Of a stretch of 64,000 nucleotides of DNA, positions 8,500 through 16,076 are shown one piece after another. The notes below the pieces were generated by a model. It was not told the origin of the DNA, ran no database searches, and saw nothing but the letters and a program-made list of their open reading frames with translations. The translations under genes and the position numbers were made by a program. Each line of letters opens with the position of its first letter. Position 1 is the first letter of the stretch. The stretch covers positions 1,116,001-1,180,000 of the forward strand of contig NZ_LR026983.1 in the NCBI RefSeq assembly GCF_900604345.1, given 5' to 3'. Source of the stretch: Maliibacterium massiliense (GTDB taxonomy: Bacteria; Bacillota; Clostridia; Christensenellales; Maliibacteriaceae).

Positions 8500-9411
8500 C
8501 CCTGCGGCGCCCTGCCGAAAGTGCAAAAAAAGAACTGTGCCCGTCGGTTCGTCGCCGAGGCAGGCACAGCCCTATGCTTGCAGGTGTGATGTATGCGCCA
8601 TGTACGTTTGCAAAGGATAGGTCCTCCTTTGGTTTTGAAAACCATGGTTGTCGCGCCGTTTCAAACGTGCGGACGATCGGGCGCCTTGGAAAGACGCGCG
8701 TTTAGGCCTTTTGCCGACGTTTGACGGCATCCTTGCATATTAGGTCGTTTCATCATCATCTAAGGCGATGCTGCGAAGCTGTTCGGTTGGACAGTAAAGC
8801 AAAGGAAACTACTCCGGCACGGCGTATGCGCGCGTCAAAGTACAGTCGCTTTTCACAAGGCACGCGCTTTTCAGGCGCGCCGCATCAAGCTGTCAGGTCA
8901 AAACTTCTCATGGGCTTATGCGCAAGCTCGAGGATTTTCACCCGGAGCGTGTGCGCGGCGTGATCATGCGCCGCATGGGGATAAGCGCCTGCCGCAAAAC
9001 GGGGAAACCCTTTTGCAGCATTTGATCCGGTTTGATGCCAAGGCCTTTTTGCGGGCTGTAGAAACCTGCTTTTCAGGCGCGCGCTGTTCTTAAAAAAGAA
9101 AAGGCGGGTCCCTCCGGCAGGTGCGCTAGCGTTTTTCGGTATAAAAAACGCCGTTCGCTCGTTTCCTGGCTTTTGTCGGTTTGAACAGGGTTGTTGCCGA
9201 AGAAGCATCGGGCAATGCCCGAAAAAACATTGAATTTTTTCGCATCGCATTGCTCTTTGGATACCGGTGCTGTGTGCGTTTTGCGCGCGCAGCGGGCGGC
9301 TTTCCTATCGGCGTACATGGTTCGCATCTCCATCGCACCCTGCAGTGCTAGTATGTCCGCGGCCATGGGCCGTATGCGCAAAAAATTGGTTGAAAAAAAC
9401 GGGTTTTGAAA
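8500..9411. other. intergenic region of about 0.9 kb without a supported gene
   Basis: No frame here has family similarity, a ribosome site and reasonable codon use together. I see a 14-bp repeated word CTTTTCAGGCGCGC at about 8868 and 9069, and scattered short hairpins. Base composition is lower in GC than the flanking genes. It could hold an RNA or a decayed gene, but nothing can be named. Confidence 0.5.
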
Positions 9412-9439
9412 TTGATGGGATGTGCTTTTATGGTATAAT
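9412..9439 (+). promoter_or_regulatory. SigA-type promoter of the Fe-S scaffold/GGGtGRT operon
   Basis: TTGATG (9412-9417) and a perfect TATAAT (9434-9439) are separated by 16 bp, about 45 bp before the ATG at 9485, which has an AAGGAGG site. Confidence 0.75.
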
Positions 9440-9484
9440 GAATGTGCTTTGTATAGCATTTAACGGGCAAGGAGGAAAGTTTCC

Positions 9485-10177
9485 ATGCAGTATTCCAAAG
9501 AAGTTGCCGAGATGATGTGCGTGGCCAAGGGCCCCCATCATGGACCGGCTCCCATCCCCGAAGAGGGCGCCTGGGTAAAAGCAAAGGAAATTACCGATAT
9601 TTCCGGTCTGACCCACGGCGTAGGCTGGTGCGCGCCGCAGCAGGGTGCCTGCAAGCTGACGCTCAACATTAAAAACGGTATCATCGAAGAGGCGCTCGTC
9701 GAGACGCTTGGCTGCTCGGGCATGACGCATTCCGCCGCCATGGCCGCGGAGGTGCTGGGCGGCAAGACCATCCTGGAGGCACTCAACACCGACCTTGTCT
9801 GCGACGCCATCAACACCGCCATGCGCGAGCTGTTCCTGCAGGTGGTCTACGGCCGCACGCAGACGGCGTTCTCCGAGGGCGGCCTGCCCATCGGCGCCGG
9901 CCTGGAGGATTTGGGCAAGGGCCTGCGCAGCCAGGTGGGCACCATGTACGGCACCAAGGCCAAGGGCGTGCGCTTTTTGGAGATGGCCGAGGGCTACGTG
10001 CTCAAGATCGCGCTGGATGAAAACAACGAGGTCATCGGCTACAAATTCGTGCACCTGGGCAAGATGATGGACGCCATCAAAAAGGGCGCGGACCCGAAGG
10101 AGGCCTACGAGGCCAACATCGGCACCTACGGCCGCTTTGACGAGGCGGTCACCTACATCGACCCCCGCAAGGAATAA
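9485..10177 (+). CDS. NifU-N-like iron-sulfur cluster assembly scaffold protein
   Basis: This 230-residue protein resembles the NifU N-terminal/IscU-like scaffold fold in its middle part: LTLNIKNGIIEEALVETLGCSGMTHSAA, with a Cys at residue 77 in the GCSGM loop, then an ILEAL helix and Cys106. Further Cys residues at 12, 49 and 56 (GWCAPQQGAC) are candidate cluster ligands. It is longer than IscU (about 130) and has its own N- and C-terminal extensions. It is 21 bp upstream of the GGGtGRT gene and clearly in the same operon. In the literature this scaffold type is known mainly by its association with that gene; the client protein is unknown. Confidence 0.75.
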   Translation: MQYSKEVAEMMCVAKGPHHGPAPIPEEGAWVKAKEITDISGLTHGVGWCAPQQGACKLTLNIKNGIIEEALVETLGCSGMTHSAAMAAEVLGGKTILEALNTDLVCDAINTAMRELFLQVVYGRTQTAFSEGGLPIGAGLEDLGKGLRSQVGTMYGTKAKGVRFLEMAEGYVLKIALDENNEVIGYKFVHLGKMMDAIKKGADPKEAYEANIGTYGRFDEAVTYIDPRKE

Positions 10178-10198
10178 AGGCAAGAGAGGTGAAAACAC

Positions 10199-11194
10199 AT
10201 GGTACAGTTTGAAGGATACGAACGCCGCATTGACGGAATCAATGCCTGCTTGAAGGAATATGGTTTCTCCGATCTGGAAGAAGTACAGCAGATGTGCCTC
10301 TCCAAGGGTGTAGATGTCGCAGCCATCGTGCGCGGCATCCAGCCCATCGCCTTTGAAAACGCCGTCTGGGCTTACACGCTGGGCGCGGGCATCGCCTTTA
10401 AAAAGGGCTGCAAGGACGCCGCCTCGGCTGCGGAGGCCATCGGCCTAGGCCTGCAGGCCTTCTGCATCCCCGGTTCGGTTGCGGATCAGCGCCAGGTGGG
10501 CCTGGGCCACGGCAACCTGGCCGCCATGCTGCTGCGCGAGGAGACCGAGTGCTTCTGCTTTTTGGCAGGCCATGAGTCCTTTGCCGCCGCCGAAGGCGCC
10601 ATCGGCATCGCCAAAACCGCCAACAAGGTGCGCAAAAAACCCCTGCGCGTCATCCTCAACGGCCTTGGCAAGGACGCCGCCTACATCATCTCGCGCATCA
10701 ACGGCTTTACCTATGTGGAGACTGCGTTTGACCAGAAGGCCGGCAAGCTGAACATCATCAGCGAGCGCGCATTCTCCAAGGGCCCCAACGCCCAGGTCAA
10801 GTGCTACGGCTGCGACGATGTCTCCGAGGGCGTTGCCGTGATGCGCCACGAGAAGGTGGACGTCTCCATCACCGGCAACTCCACCAACCCCACCCGCTTC
10901 CAGCATCCGGTGGCAGGTACCTATAAAAAATGGTCGTACGACAACGGCAAAAAATACTTCTCCGTTGCCTCGGGCGGCGGCACGGGCCGCACCCTGCATC
11001 CGGACAACATGGCCGCCGGCCCCGCCAGCTATGGCATGACCGATACCATGGGCCGCATGCATGGCGACGCGCAGTTTGCCGGCTCCTCCTCCGTGCCCGC
11101 GCACGTGGAGATGATGGGCCTGATCGGCATGGGCAACAACCCCATGGTGGGTGCGTCCGTGGCCGTGGCTGTGGCGGTAGAGCAGGCCAATTAA
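10199..11194 (+). CDS. GGGtGRT protein
   Basis: This 331-residue protein is named for its GGGTGRT motif, seen here at about residues 259-265 (ASGGGTGRTLHPDN). It is followed by a Gly/Met-rich tail with HGDAQFAGSSSVPAHVEMMGLIGMGNNPMVGA. Earlier Cys residues are at KGC (about 69), FC (about 94), C in EECFCF, and KCYGC (about 201-204). The family (PF14057) has no assigned reaction. The fixed pairing with a NifU-like scaffold suggests an iron-sulfur or other metallocluster enzyme (inference). The start is ATG 10199 behind AGAGAGGTG. A strong terminator follows, so the operon has two genes. Confidence 0.9.
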   Translation: MVQFEGYERRIDGINACLKEYGFSDLEEVQQMCLSKGVDVAAIVRGIQPIAFENAVWAYTLGAGIAFKKGCKDAASAAEAIGLGLQAFCIPGSVADQRQVGLGHGNLAAMLLREETECFCFLAGHESFAAAEGAIGIAKTANKVRKKPLRVILNGLGKDAAYIISRINGFTYVETAFDQKAGKLNIISERAFSKGPNAQVKCYGCDDVSEGVAVMRHEKVDVSITGNSTNPTRFQHPVAGTYKKWSYDNGKKYFSVASGGGTGRTLHPDNMAAGPASYGMTDTMGRMHGDAQFAGSSSVPAHVEMMGLIGMGNNPMVGASVAVAVAVEQAN

Positions 11195-11213
11195 TTGTAA
11201 GATAAGCCATCAC

Positions 11214-11243
11214 AAAGAGCACCCGTAGGGGTGCTCTTTTTTT
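11214..11243 (+). terminator. intrinsic terminator
   Basis: A hairpin with arms AAAGAGCACCC and GGGGTGCTCTTT is followed by a T run. It ends the GGGtGRT operon. Confidence 0.9.
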
Positions 11244-11386
11244 GCGCCATTTAGGCAGGGACGAATCGCCCCTCCGTTTTTCCCGCGCCCGCAGCGGATC
11301 ATGCCCGCGTCGCCCTGCCCCGGCAGGGTTTCGGGTCATTTTCCATATATATGTAATATTTACTTACTTTTTATTGCTTATTTATG

Positions 11387-11572
11387 TCATTCTGCCTCTT
11401 CCATGTTACGCAGCGCATAGGCAACGCACTCGTTCACGATTTTGTTGAAAGCTATGCCCGTCTTTTCGCTAAAATCTGTCAATATAACAAAGTGTTCCGG
11501 TGGGATGCGGGTGGTGCGGTGGATGGATTGTCTTCGTGCCTGCGCAGATGCCTATACTTTGCATTTCTCCAT
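11387..11572 (-). pseudogene. broken ribbon-helix-helix (Arc-type) gene
   Basis: On the minus strand an ATG at 11572 with a GGAGGAAAAGCA ribosome site opens a frame that hits an in-frame TAG at codon 7 (11552-11554). It then continues for 54 sense codons to a TGA at 11387. The part after the TAG reads HRTTRIPPEHFVILTDFSEK and continues TGIAFNKIVNECVAYALRN. That is a textbook RHH protein: a beta strand, a helix, and a G-x-x-x-N-K-I-V second helix. No good start codon lies after the TAG, so the gene is probably inactivated by a nonsense mutation. It is related in type to the intact RHH genes at 11918, 42947 and 48591. Confidence 0.6.
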
Positions 11573-11689
11573 TGCTTTTCCTCCATGCAATTCTGGCGAC
11601 ACGCAGCATGCGCATCACAATCGTATTCCCGTCTTTGCCTATCGCGCAGATCGATTAAAGCTGGTTTTATTACGCCTACCCGACATTTT

Positions 11690-11706
11690 TTAACCCCTGG
11701 GGTTAA
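11690..11706. promoter_or_regulatory. perfect 17-bp palindrome
   Basis: TTAACCCC and GGGGTTAA flank a single T. The palindrome lies between the broken RHH gene and the iteron array in AT-rich intergenic DNA. A second dyad, GCATTG/CAATGC, lies about 35 bp to its right. Both are plausible binding sites for a dimeric regulator. Confidence 0.4.
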
Positions 11707-11789
11707 CTTTGCGCAGAGCCATTCCCACAGGCATTGCACAATGCTATGCTAGGGACAAGGCGCGCATGCTGCACGGTTCAAATGCGTGT

Positions 11790-11855
11790 GAACCTGTATT
11801 GAGCCTGATTTGAACCCGTGCCGAACCCACCGCGAACCTGCGCCGAACCCACTTT
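11790..11855 (+). repeat. six tandem 11-bp iterons
   Basis: Six contiguous 11-bp units start at 11790, 11801, 11812, 11823, 11834 and 11845. Each begins GAACCY (one unit GAGCCT), and the last five bases vary. An inverted copy, GGTTCA (11775-11780), faces the first unit. The array ends flush against the -35 box of the RHH/HTH operon. A period of about one helical turn puts every site on the same face of the DNA, as in cooperative RHH-protein operators or replication iterons. Confidence 0.8.
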
Positions 11856-11884
11856 TGCACAATGGTAGATATTTACAGTATGAT
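11855..11884 (+). promoter_or_regulatory. SigA-type promoter of the RHH/HTH operon
   Basis: TTGCAC (11855-11860) and TATGAT (11879-11884) have an 18-bp spacer. The iteron array abuts the -35 box. Confidence 0.6.
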
Positions 11885-11917
11885 TTGCTACAGAGGAACT
11901 GGAAAACGGGAGGTTAC

Positions 11918-12109
11918 GTGCGCGTGAGCAAAATACGGCATCTATCCCTGCGCATTGATGACGCGCTGCTTGCCCAGTTTCGCTCTGCATGCGCCTACTA
12001 TGGCCGCAGCGCCAACAGCCAGCTCCTGCAGTACATCCGTGGCTTTGTCGATAAGTACGAAGCACAGATACAGCGTGCAAATGGAAAGCAGGGCAACGAG
12101 CATGAGTAA
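11918..12109 (+). CDS. ribbon-helix-helix (Arc-like) DNA-binding protein
   Basis: This is a 63-residue RHH protein. The DNA-contacting strand is RHLSLRID, followed by helix A (ALLAQFRSACAYYG), the turn RSANSQ and helix B (LLQYIRGFVDKYEAQ). The start is GTG 11918 or GTG 11924; the GGGAGG site at 11908-11913 allows either, and any longer N-terminus back to 11810 would be read through iterons. The gene is preceded by the iteron array and overlaps the next gene by 8 bp (ATGAGTAA), so the two are translationally coupled. It probably represses its own operon through the iterons (inference). It resembles the RHH protein at 48591. Confidence 0.75.
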   Translation: MRVSKIRHLSLRIDDALLAQFRSACAYYGRSANSQLLQYIRGFVDKYEAQIQRANGKQGNEHE

Positions 12110-12332
12110 ACCTTCAAGCTGCACCAACTTGAAAGCGCTTATGGAGGCGCGCGCCCTGGACTTGCCCACCTTGCATATGCGCACGGGGATCCCGCTCGCC
12201 ACCCTCAAACGAATCTACTGCGGGCGGGCCCGGCGCATTATGAACTGGCATCTGGCGGCACTCTGCACGGTGCTGGAATGCGGCATCGGCGAGCTGCTCA
12301 ATGTGCCTCCTGCCCAAGCCCCTCCAGAATAA
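12102..12332 (+). CDS. small XRE/Cro-type helix-turn-helix protein
   Basis: This is a 76-residue protein that is essentially one Cro/C1-type HTH domain: NLKALMEARALDLPTLHMRTG, then the recognition helix IPLATLKRIYCGR, then WHLAALCTVLECGIGELL. There is no effector domain, and the tail is a short Pro-rich stretch. The start is ATG 12102, inside the end of the RHH gene. It is the second gene of a two-gene regulatory operon and is followed directly by paired hairpin terminators. Its target is unknown; a toxin-antitoxin role is possible but no toxin-like gene is present. Confidence 0.7.
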   Translation: MSKPSSCTNLKALMEARALDLPTLHMRTGIPLATLKRIYCGRARRIMNWHLAALCTVLECGIGELLNVPPAQAPPE

Positions 12333-12339
12333 ACAATGC

Positions 12340-12368
12340 GGCGTTCCCATGTCGGGACGCCATTTTTT
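12340..12368 (+). terminator. intrinsic terminator (first of two interlocking hairpins)
   Basis: The arms are GGCGTTCC (12340-12347) and GGGACGCC (12354-12361) with a 6-nt loop and a six-T tract. It begins 7 bp after the HTH stop. Confidence 0.7.
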
Positions 12369-12410
12369 GTATGTAAGCACGGCTGTCTTTTCCTTCAAAC
12401 AAAGCAGCGT

Positions 12411-12438
12411 GGCGTCCCTATGCTGGAACGCCATTTTT
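12411..12438 (+). terminator. intrinsic terminator (second of two interlocking hairpins)
   Basis: The arms are GGCGTCCC (12411-12418) and GGAACGCC (12425-12432) with a five-T tract. Its left arm pairs perfectly with the right arm of the first hairpin, and its right arm pairs perfectly with the left arm of the first. A larger nested structure can therefore form instead. Confidence 0.6.
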
Positions 12439-12648
12439 ATCCGCCGCACCCTGCCTCCCCGCGTGCGGTTCCTTTTGAACGCCATACATCCGCCCCGCCC
12501 GCCGCTGTTTTTACCCACCGCCGCTTTTCTCCTATCCCTGTTTTTCACCCGCCGCGCCCGTCCCCCGTTCTCGTCCGCACCCACTTTACGCCTGCCCCTG
12601 CCGCGCGTTATGATGAGCATAAAGCAAACCGTTAAAGGGGGAATCGAT

Positions 12649-12927
12649 ATGGCGCGATGCACAAGCAAAACAGGCGAGGCTTTCTGCGTGCCCGCCTCCG
12701 ATGTGACCTGCGCGCAGGGCGTATGCCGCGGCGATTGCATCGATAAACTGGGCCGCTTTGAGGACTTTTGCGCGCATCTGGCCGCGGAGCAGGAGACGAT
12801 CACTGCGCGCCTGGAGGGCCTGCGGCAGGCGGGCAAGGAGCGCAGCGTGCAGTTCCGCGAGCTGCTGGCAAAAAAACTGACCGACGCCAACATCATGGCC
12901 ATGCTGCGCGCGCGGGATTTGCTCTAG
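12649..12927 (+). CDS. small Cys-rich hypothetical protein with phage/accessory-type features
   Basis: This is a 92-residue protein beginning MARCTSKTGEAFC, with six Cys residues in the first half (C4, C13, C21, C26, C30 and one in the following helix). It then has a DKLGRFEDFCAHLAAEQ helix and a charged helical C-terminus. The Cys spacing followed by a xKLxxFEDxxL helix recalls short accessory/phage proteins common in Clostridia, but I cannot name a family with confidence. The start is ATG 12649 behind AAAGGGGG; longer versions back to 12301 run through the hairpins. A strong terminator follows, so it is monocistronic. Confidence 0.55.
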   Translation: MARCTSKTGEAFCVPASDVTCAQGVCRGDCIDKLGRFEDFCAHLAAEQETITARLEGLRQAGKERSVQFRELLAKKLTDANIMAMLRARDLL

Positions 12928-12972
12928 CCGCCAAGTTTCCACACTTACCCATAGATAAGCAATTCACAGAAA

Positions 12973-13001
12973 GGCCGCCGGAAGGTTTCCGGCGGCCTTT
13001 T
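12973..13001 (+). terminator. intrinsic terminator
   Basis: The arms are GGCCGCCGGAA and TTCCGGCGGCC (12973-12997), followed by TTTTCT. It ends the Cys-rich gene and separates it from the CRISPR array. Confidence 0.85.
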
Positions 13002-13124
13002 CTATGGCTTATTAGCACTTTTTCAAGGGCAATGGGCCTGGCTAGGAGCGTAGGGCATTTCAATCCATGCGCCTCATGCAAGGCGCGTCACTTTGCAGCA
13101 TGGAAAATCACGCATAAGGCGGTA

Positions 13125-13292
13125 GCTTCAATCCGCGCACCTCGTGCGAGGCGCGGCCTTGATTGTCGTCAACACCTATAACGTGATTATCCGGCTTCAA
13201 TCCACGCGCCTCTCGCGGGGCGCGGCTGATAACCGATGCACGGCAGGCGCCGTAGGTTCATTTCAATCCGCGCACCTCATGCGAGGTGCGAC
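13125..13292 (-). repeat. segmental duplication inside the CRISPR array, copy 1
   Basis: Three repeats and two spacers (168 bp) recur at 13599-13766. The copies differ at two bases in the first repeat and two in the first spacer. The second spacer is identical. Confidence 0.9.
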
Positions 13293-13598
13293 GCACAGTC
13301 GCTCAATCAGCCTATCCTGATTGAGCAAAATTTCAATCCACGCGCCTCATGCGAGGTGCGACTGTCCGCGCTCTAGTAGACAAAGCCGTGACCGGGATTT
13401 CAATCCGCGCACCTCAGCGAGATACGACGACGGGAGAGGTTCGCCCTCGGTATGGGGCACGTCATTTCAATCCGCGCGCACCTTGCGGCGTGCGGTCCGT
13501 AGATGGCAGGGTTTAGGAATTTGTAATGGCTATTGCAATCCACGCACGCCTTGCGGCATGCGGTTGACGCTGGCTGGCGGCATTGTCATCACATTTGC

Positions 13599-13766
13599 AT
13601 TTCAATCCGCGCACCTCGTGCGAGGCGCGGCCTTGATTGTCGTCAACACCTATGACGTGATTATCCAGCTTCAATCCACGCGCCTCTCGCGGGGCGCGGC
13701 TGATAACCGATGCACGGCAGGCGCCGTAGGTTCATTTCAATCCGCGCACCTCATGCGAGGTGCGAC
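13599..13766 (-). repeat. segmental duplication inside the CRISPR array, copy 2
   Basis: This is the second copy of the 168-bp block at 13125-13292, separated from it by five repeats and six spacers. Confidence 0.9.
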
Positions 13767-14074
13767 TCCCGAAGATTGTAGCAAATGTAGCCAGAGCAGT
13801 CACTGCAATCCGCGCACGCGCGCAGCGTGCGGCTGAAAGGTCGGCCCATGGAGCGCCGCTTGTATGATTTCTATCCGCGCACGCCTCGCGGTATGCGACC
13901 TTGGCCTAAAATCGCTCCCATGCGGCTACAGTTATTTCAATCCGCGCATGCCTCGCGGCATGCGGCTCGCTTACCGCCCTGGTAAAAGTCACATCGTTTT
14001 TATTTCAATCCACGCATGCCCGGGTTGAAACCCTTCCCCAGCCACACGGCATTCCCTTGCAACACGGCGCGCCG

Positions 14075-15361
14075 CTATGCCGCCGCCGCGTCCGTCTGCG
14101 CGGGACGCCTGCGGATGGCAGTCAGCAGCAGCGCCGCCACCAGCACCAGCCCCGCCGCGGCCGCGTAAAAGGTGAGGGTATAGCTGCCCAGCCAGTCAAA
14201 CACCGCGCCGGCAAGGGGCGCGCCGAACATCGCGCCCGCGTTGTTGGTGGCAAACAAGAAGGCGTGCAGCGCGGCAAAATCCGTGCGGCCGTAGCCGTAA
14301 ATGTGGTTGATCAAATGCGCGATCAACCCCAGCGTAAGCGCGTTGCCATAGCCGATGCACGCCGCCGAGAGGTAGAGAAGCGCGCCCGGCGCGCTGCGCG
14401 TGACAAACGCCATGGCCAGTATGCCCAGCGCGTTGATGCCCACGGTGCTGACGATGAGCGTCTTGAGCCCAAAGCGGTCGTAAATCAAGCCGGTGAGCAC
14501 GTTCCCCACCATAAAGCCAAAGGAGAGCACAATGGACACCGGTCCCGCCACAAACAGCGCGTCATAGCCCATGGATTGCAGGCTGGGCGCCACATTGGAG
14601 AACACCGGCGATACAATCAGCCCCAGCACCACGTGCGCCGCCACCAGCAGCCAGAAGCTGAGCGTGCGCATGGCGCGCGGCAGGGTGACGCGCTGCCTGT
14701 CCGGACAAGTCGCGGCGCCTGCGGGCGCGTCCGGCTGATCCTGCGCATATCCCAGCGGCAGCTGCCCCATTTCCTGCGGCCGCACACGAATCAGGCACAG
14801 CGCGGGCACGGCGATACCCGCCATCAACAGCGCGGTGTAGAAAAAGGCGCTGTTCCACCCCGCGCGCGCAATCCACGCGCCCACAAGGGGGCTGACCAGC
14901 ATGCCGGAAAATCCCACGCTCGCGTTGACCAGGCCCAATACCAGCCCCTTGCGCTTAATAAACCAGTTGTTGAGGATGGCGTTAAACGCGCTGAACGTGC
15001 CAATGGCGTGGGCGATGCCGTAGCACACCGTGCCCACGCCGACCCAAAACAGGTTGGGCGCCCATGCCTGTACCAAAAACGCGCCCACGGCCAGGGCGCA
15101 GCCTAGCACCATCAGCCGCTTAATGCCCAGGCGCTGCACAAAGCGCCCATAGAAAAAGCCGCACAGCGTGCGCGAGAGCAGACCCACGGTAAAGAGGGCC
15201 ACGTTCACCGCCGCCTTGGAGGCGCCGAACGCCTCGGAAAGCGGGTTGACGTAAAAGGTGCGGGTGTTGTTACCCATGGCGTTGATGGAGAAGGCCAGCA
15301 ATATACAGGCCACAAGCACCGTCCAGCCATAGAAGCGCGCGTTCTTTTGTTGTTTTGTCAT
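14075..15361 (-). CDS. MFS transporter, OFA/monocarboxylate-like
   Basis: This is a 428-residue major facilitator with 12 predicted membrane helices in two halves joined by a polar loop (about residues 195-220). The half-signature SRTLCGFFYGRFVQRLGIKR follows helix 2, and NVLTGLIYDRFGLK is the matching loop in the second half. The first helix reads YGWTVLVACILLAFSINAMGNN, as in oxalate:formate antiporter-like (OFA) MFS proteins, which carry small carboxylates; the substrate cannot be deduced. The start is ATG 15361 with GAGGAAAA upstream, although the frame stays open to 15556. Its 3' end lies about 55 bp from the CRISPR array. Confidence 0.85.
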   Translation of the reverse strand: MTKQQKNARFYGWTVLVACILLAFSINAMGNNTRTFYVNPLSEAFGASKAAVNVALFTVGLLSRTLCGFFYGRFVQRLGIKRLMVLGCALAVGAFLVQAWAPNLFWVGVGTVCYGIAHAIGTFSAFNAILNNWFIKRKGLVLGLVNASVGFSGMLVSPLVGAWIARAGWNSAFFYTALLMAGIAVPALCLIRVRPQEMGQLPLGYAQDQPDAPAGAATCPDRQRVTLPRAMRTLSFWLLVAAHVVLGLIVSPVFSNVAPSLQSMGYDALFVAGPVSIVLSFGFMVGNVLTGLIYDRFGLKTLIVSTVGINALGILAMAFVTRSAPGALLYLSAACIGYGNALTLGLIAHLINHIYGYGRTDFAALHAFLFATNNAGAMFGAPLAGAVFDWLGSYTLTFYAAAAGLVLVAALLLTAIRRRPAQTDAAAA

Positions 15362-16076
15362 CGTTGTTTTCCTCAAAAAAGCTGCTGCAAAAAATTCTGT
15401 TACTACCAGTGTAAAAGCGCACGGGCCGTTTTGCAAGCATGGAAATCCCGCGCAAAGCAAAAAGGCGCCCTGCCCGCAGGCATCGTACCGCCTGTGCAGG
15501 ATGCACAGCCCGTCAGCGCGCGGGGTTGGAACGCCTCTGCTATATGTGCAGGGCATCTTGGGGCGCCCTGCACACGGGTAAAGGGAGCAAGAAAGGATAG
15601 GCAGCCATAAAGCCGTCTTTATCTATGATAAAACGCGCGGGCGGGCCCGCGCACCCTGCATGGGGGGCGCAAGCGCTGTGAAGGAGGCGCCCCATCGGGG
15701 CACACCCCCTTTACGCGGGCCTGCCTGCGGATACCTTCGATGACGATGGCGCCGCGCCCGCGGGCATAACGTCCTGCCCCAGGGCGACTGGTGCGCCACA
15801 GCCCGTACCATCGCCCCCGCGCGCTGTCGGCGGCAGCCCGATCACCGGCTGTTGCCGCGGCAGGATGGATACCGCCCGCCGCAATTCGCCGGCGCTGCCG
15901 CGTACCCGCTGCCCGCGCTTGGCCTCGCGCGCGTTTCTGCAGGGAGGGCCTGCCGCATCATCCTTATTGCCGGGCCGTTCCCTGCCCGGCAGTTTGAGCA
16001 TAGGCCCCGTACGTTACGCGCGGGTTAGCCGCGCGTTAGGTTCCTATTAAAACGCGCAAGAGCCGGTCAAAACACA
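15362..16076. other. intergenic region of about 0.7 kb without a supported gene
   Basis: This is very GC-rich DNA with open frames on both strands. None has a ribosome site, membrane pattern or family motif, and their amino-acid mix (Arg/Pro/Ala) is that of noncoding GC-rich sequence. I see no array or RNA element. Confidence 0.5.

Larger units (their letters stand above)
13057..14020 (-). CRISPR. orphan, degenerate type I-C-like CRISPR array: 15 repeats, 14 spacers
   Basis: Repeats of 33 bp start at 13057, 13125, 13194, 13260, 13330, 13397 (32 bp), 13464, 13532, 13599, 13668, 13734, 13802, 13867 and 13934, plus a truncated one at 14002-14020. Spacers are 32-37 bp. On the plus strand each repeat begins ATTTCAATCC, which is the reverse complement of the GGATTGAAAT end of type I-C repeats, so crRNA would be read from the minus strand. 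Two stem families exist: arms GCACCTC/GAGGTGC (loop ATGC) and GCATGCC/GGCATGC (loop TCGC), with intermediates. No AT-rich leader and no cas gene is present in the window. The repeats are far more variable than in an active array. Confidence 0.85.

Noticed and set aside
11384..11752. A 122-codon plus-strand frame between the GGGtGRT operon and the iterons
   Set aside because: It has no ribosome site or domain and runs antisense to a recognisable RHH sequence.
13321..13836. A 171-codon frame on the plus strand
   Set aside because: It reads straight through CRISPR repeats and spacers. Its NPRT/RGA repeats are the array, not a protein.
13000..14074. A CRISPR leader at either end of the array
   Set aside because: Neither flank shows an AT-rich leader. 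The right-hand terminal repeat is truncated and the left flank follows a terminator directly.
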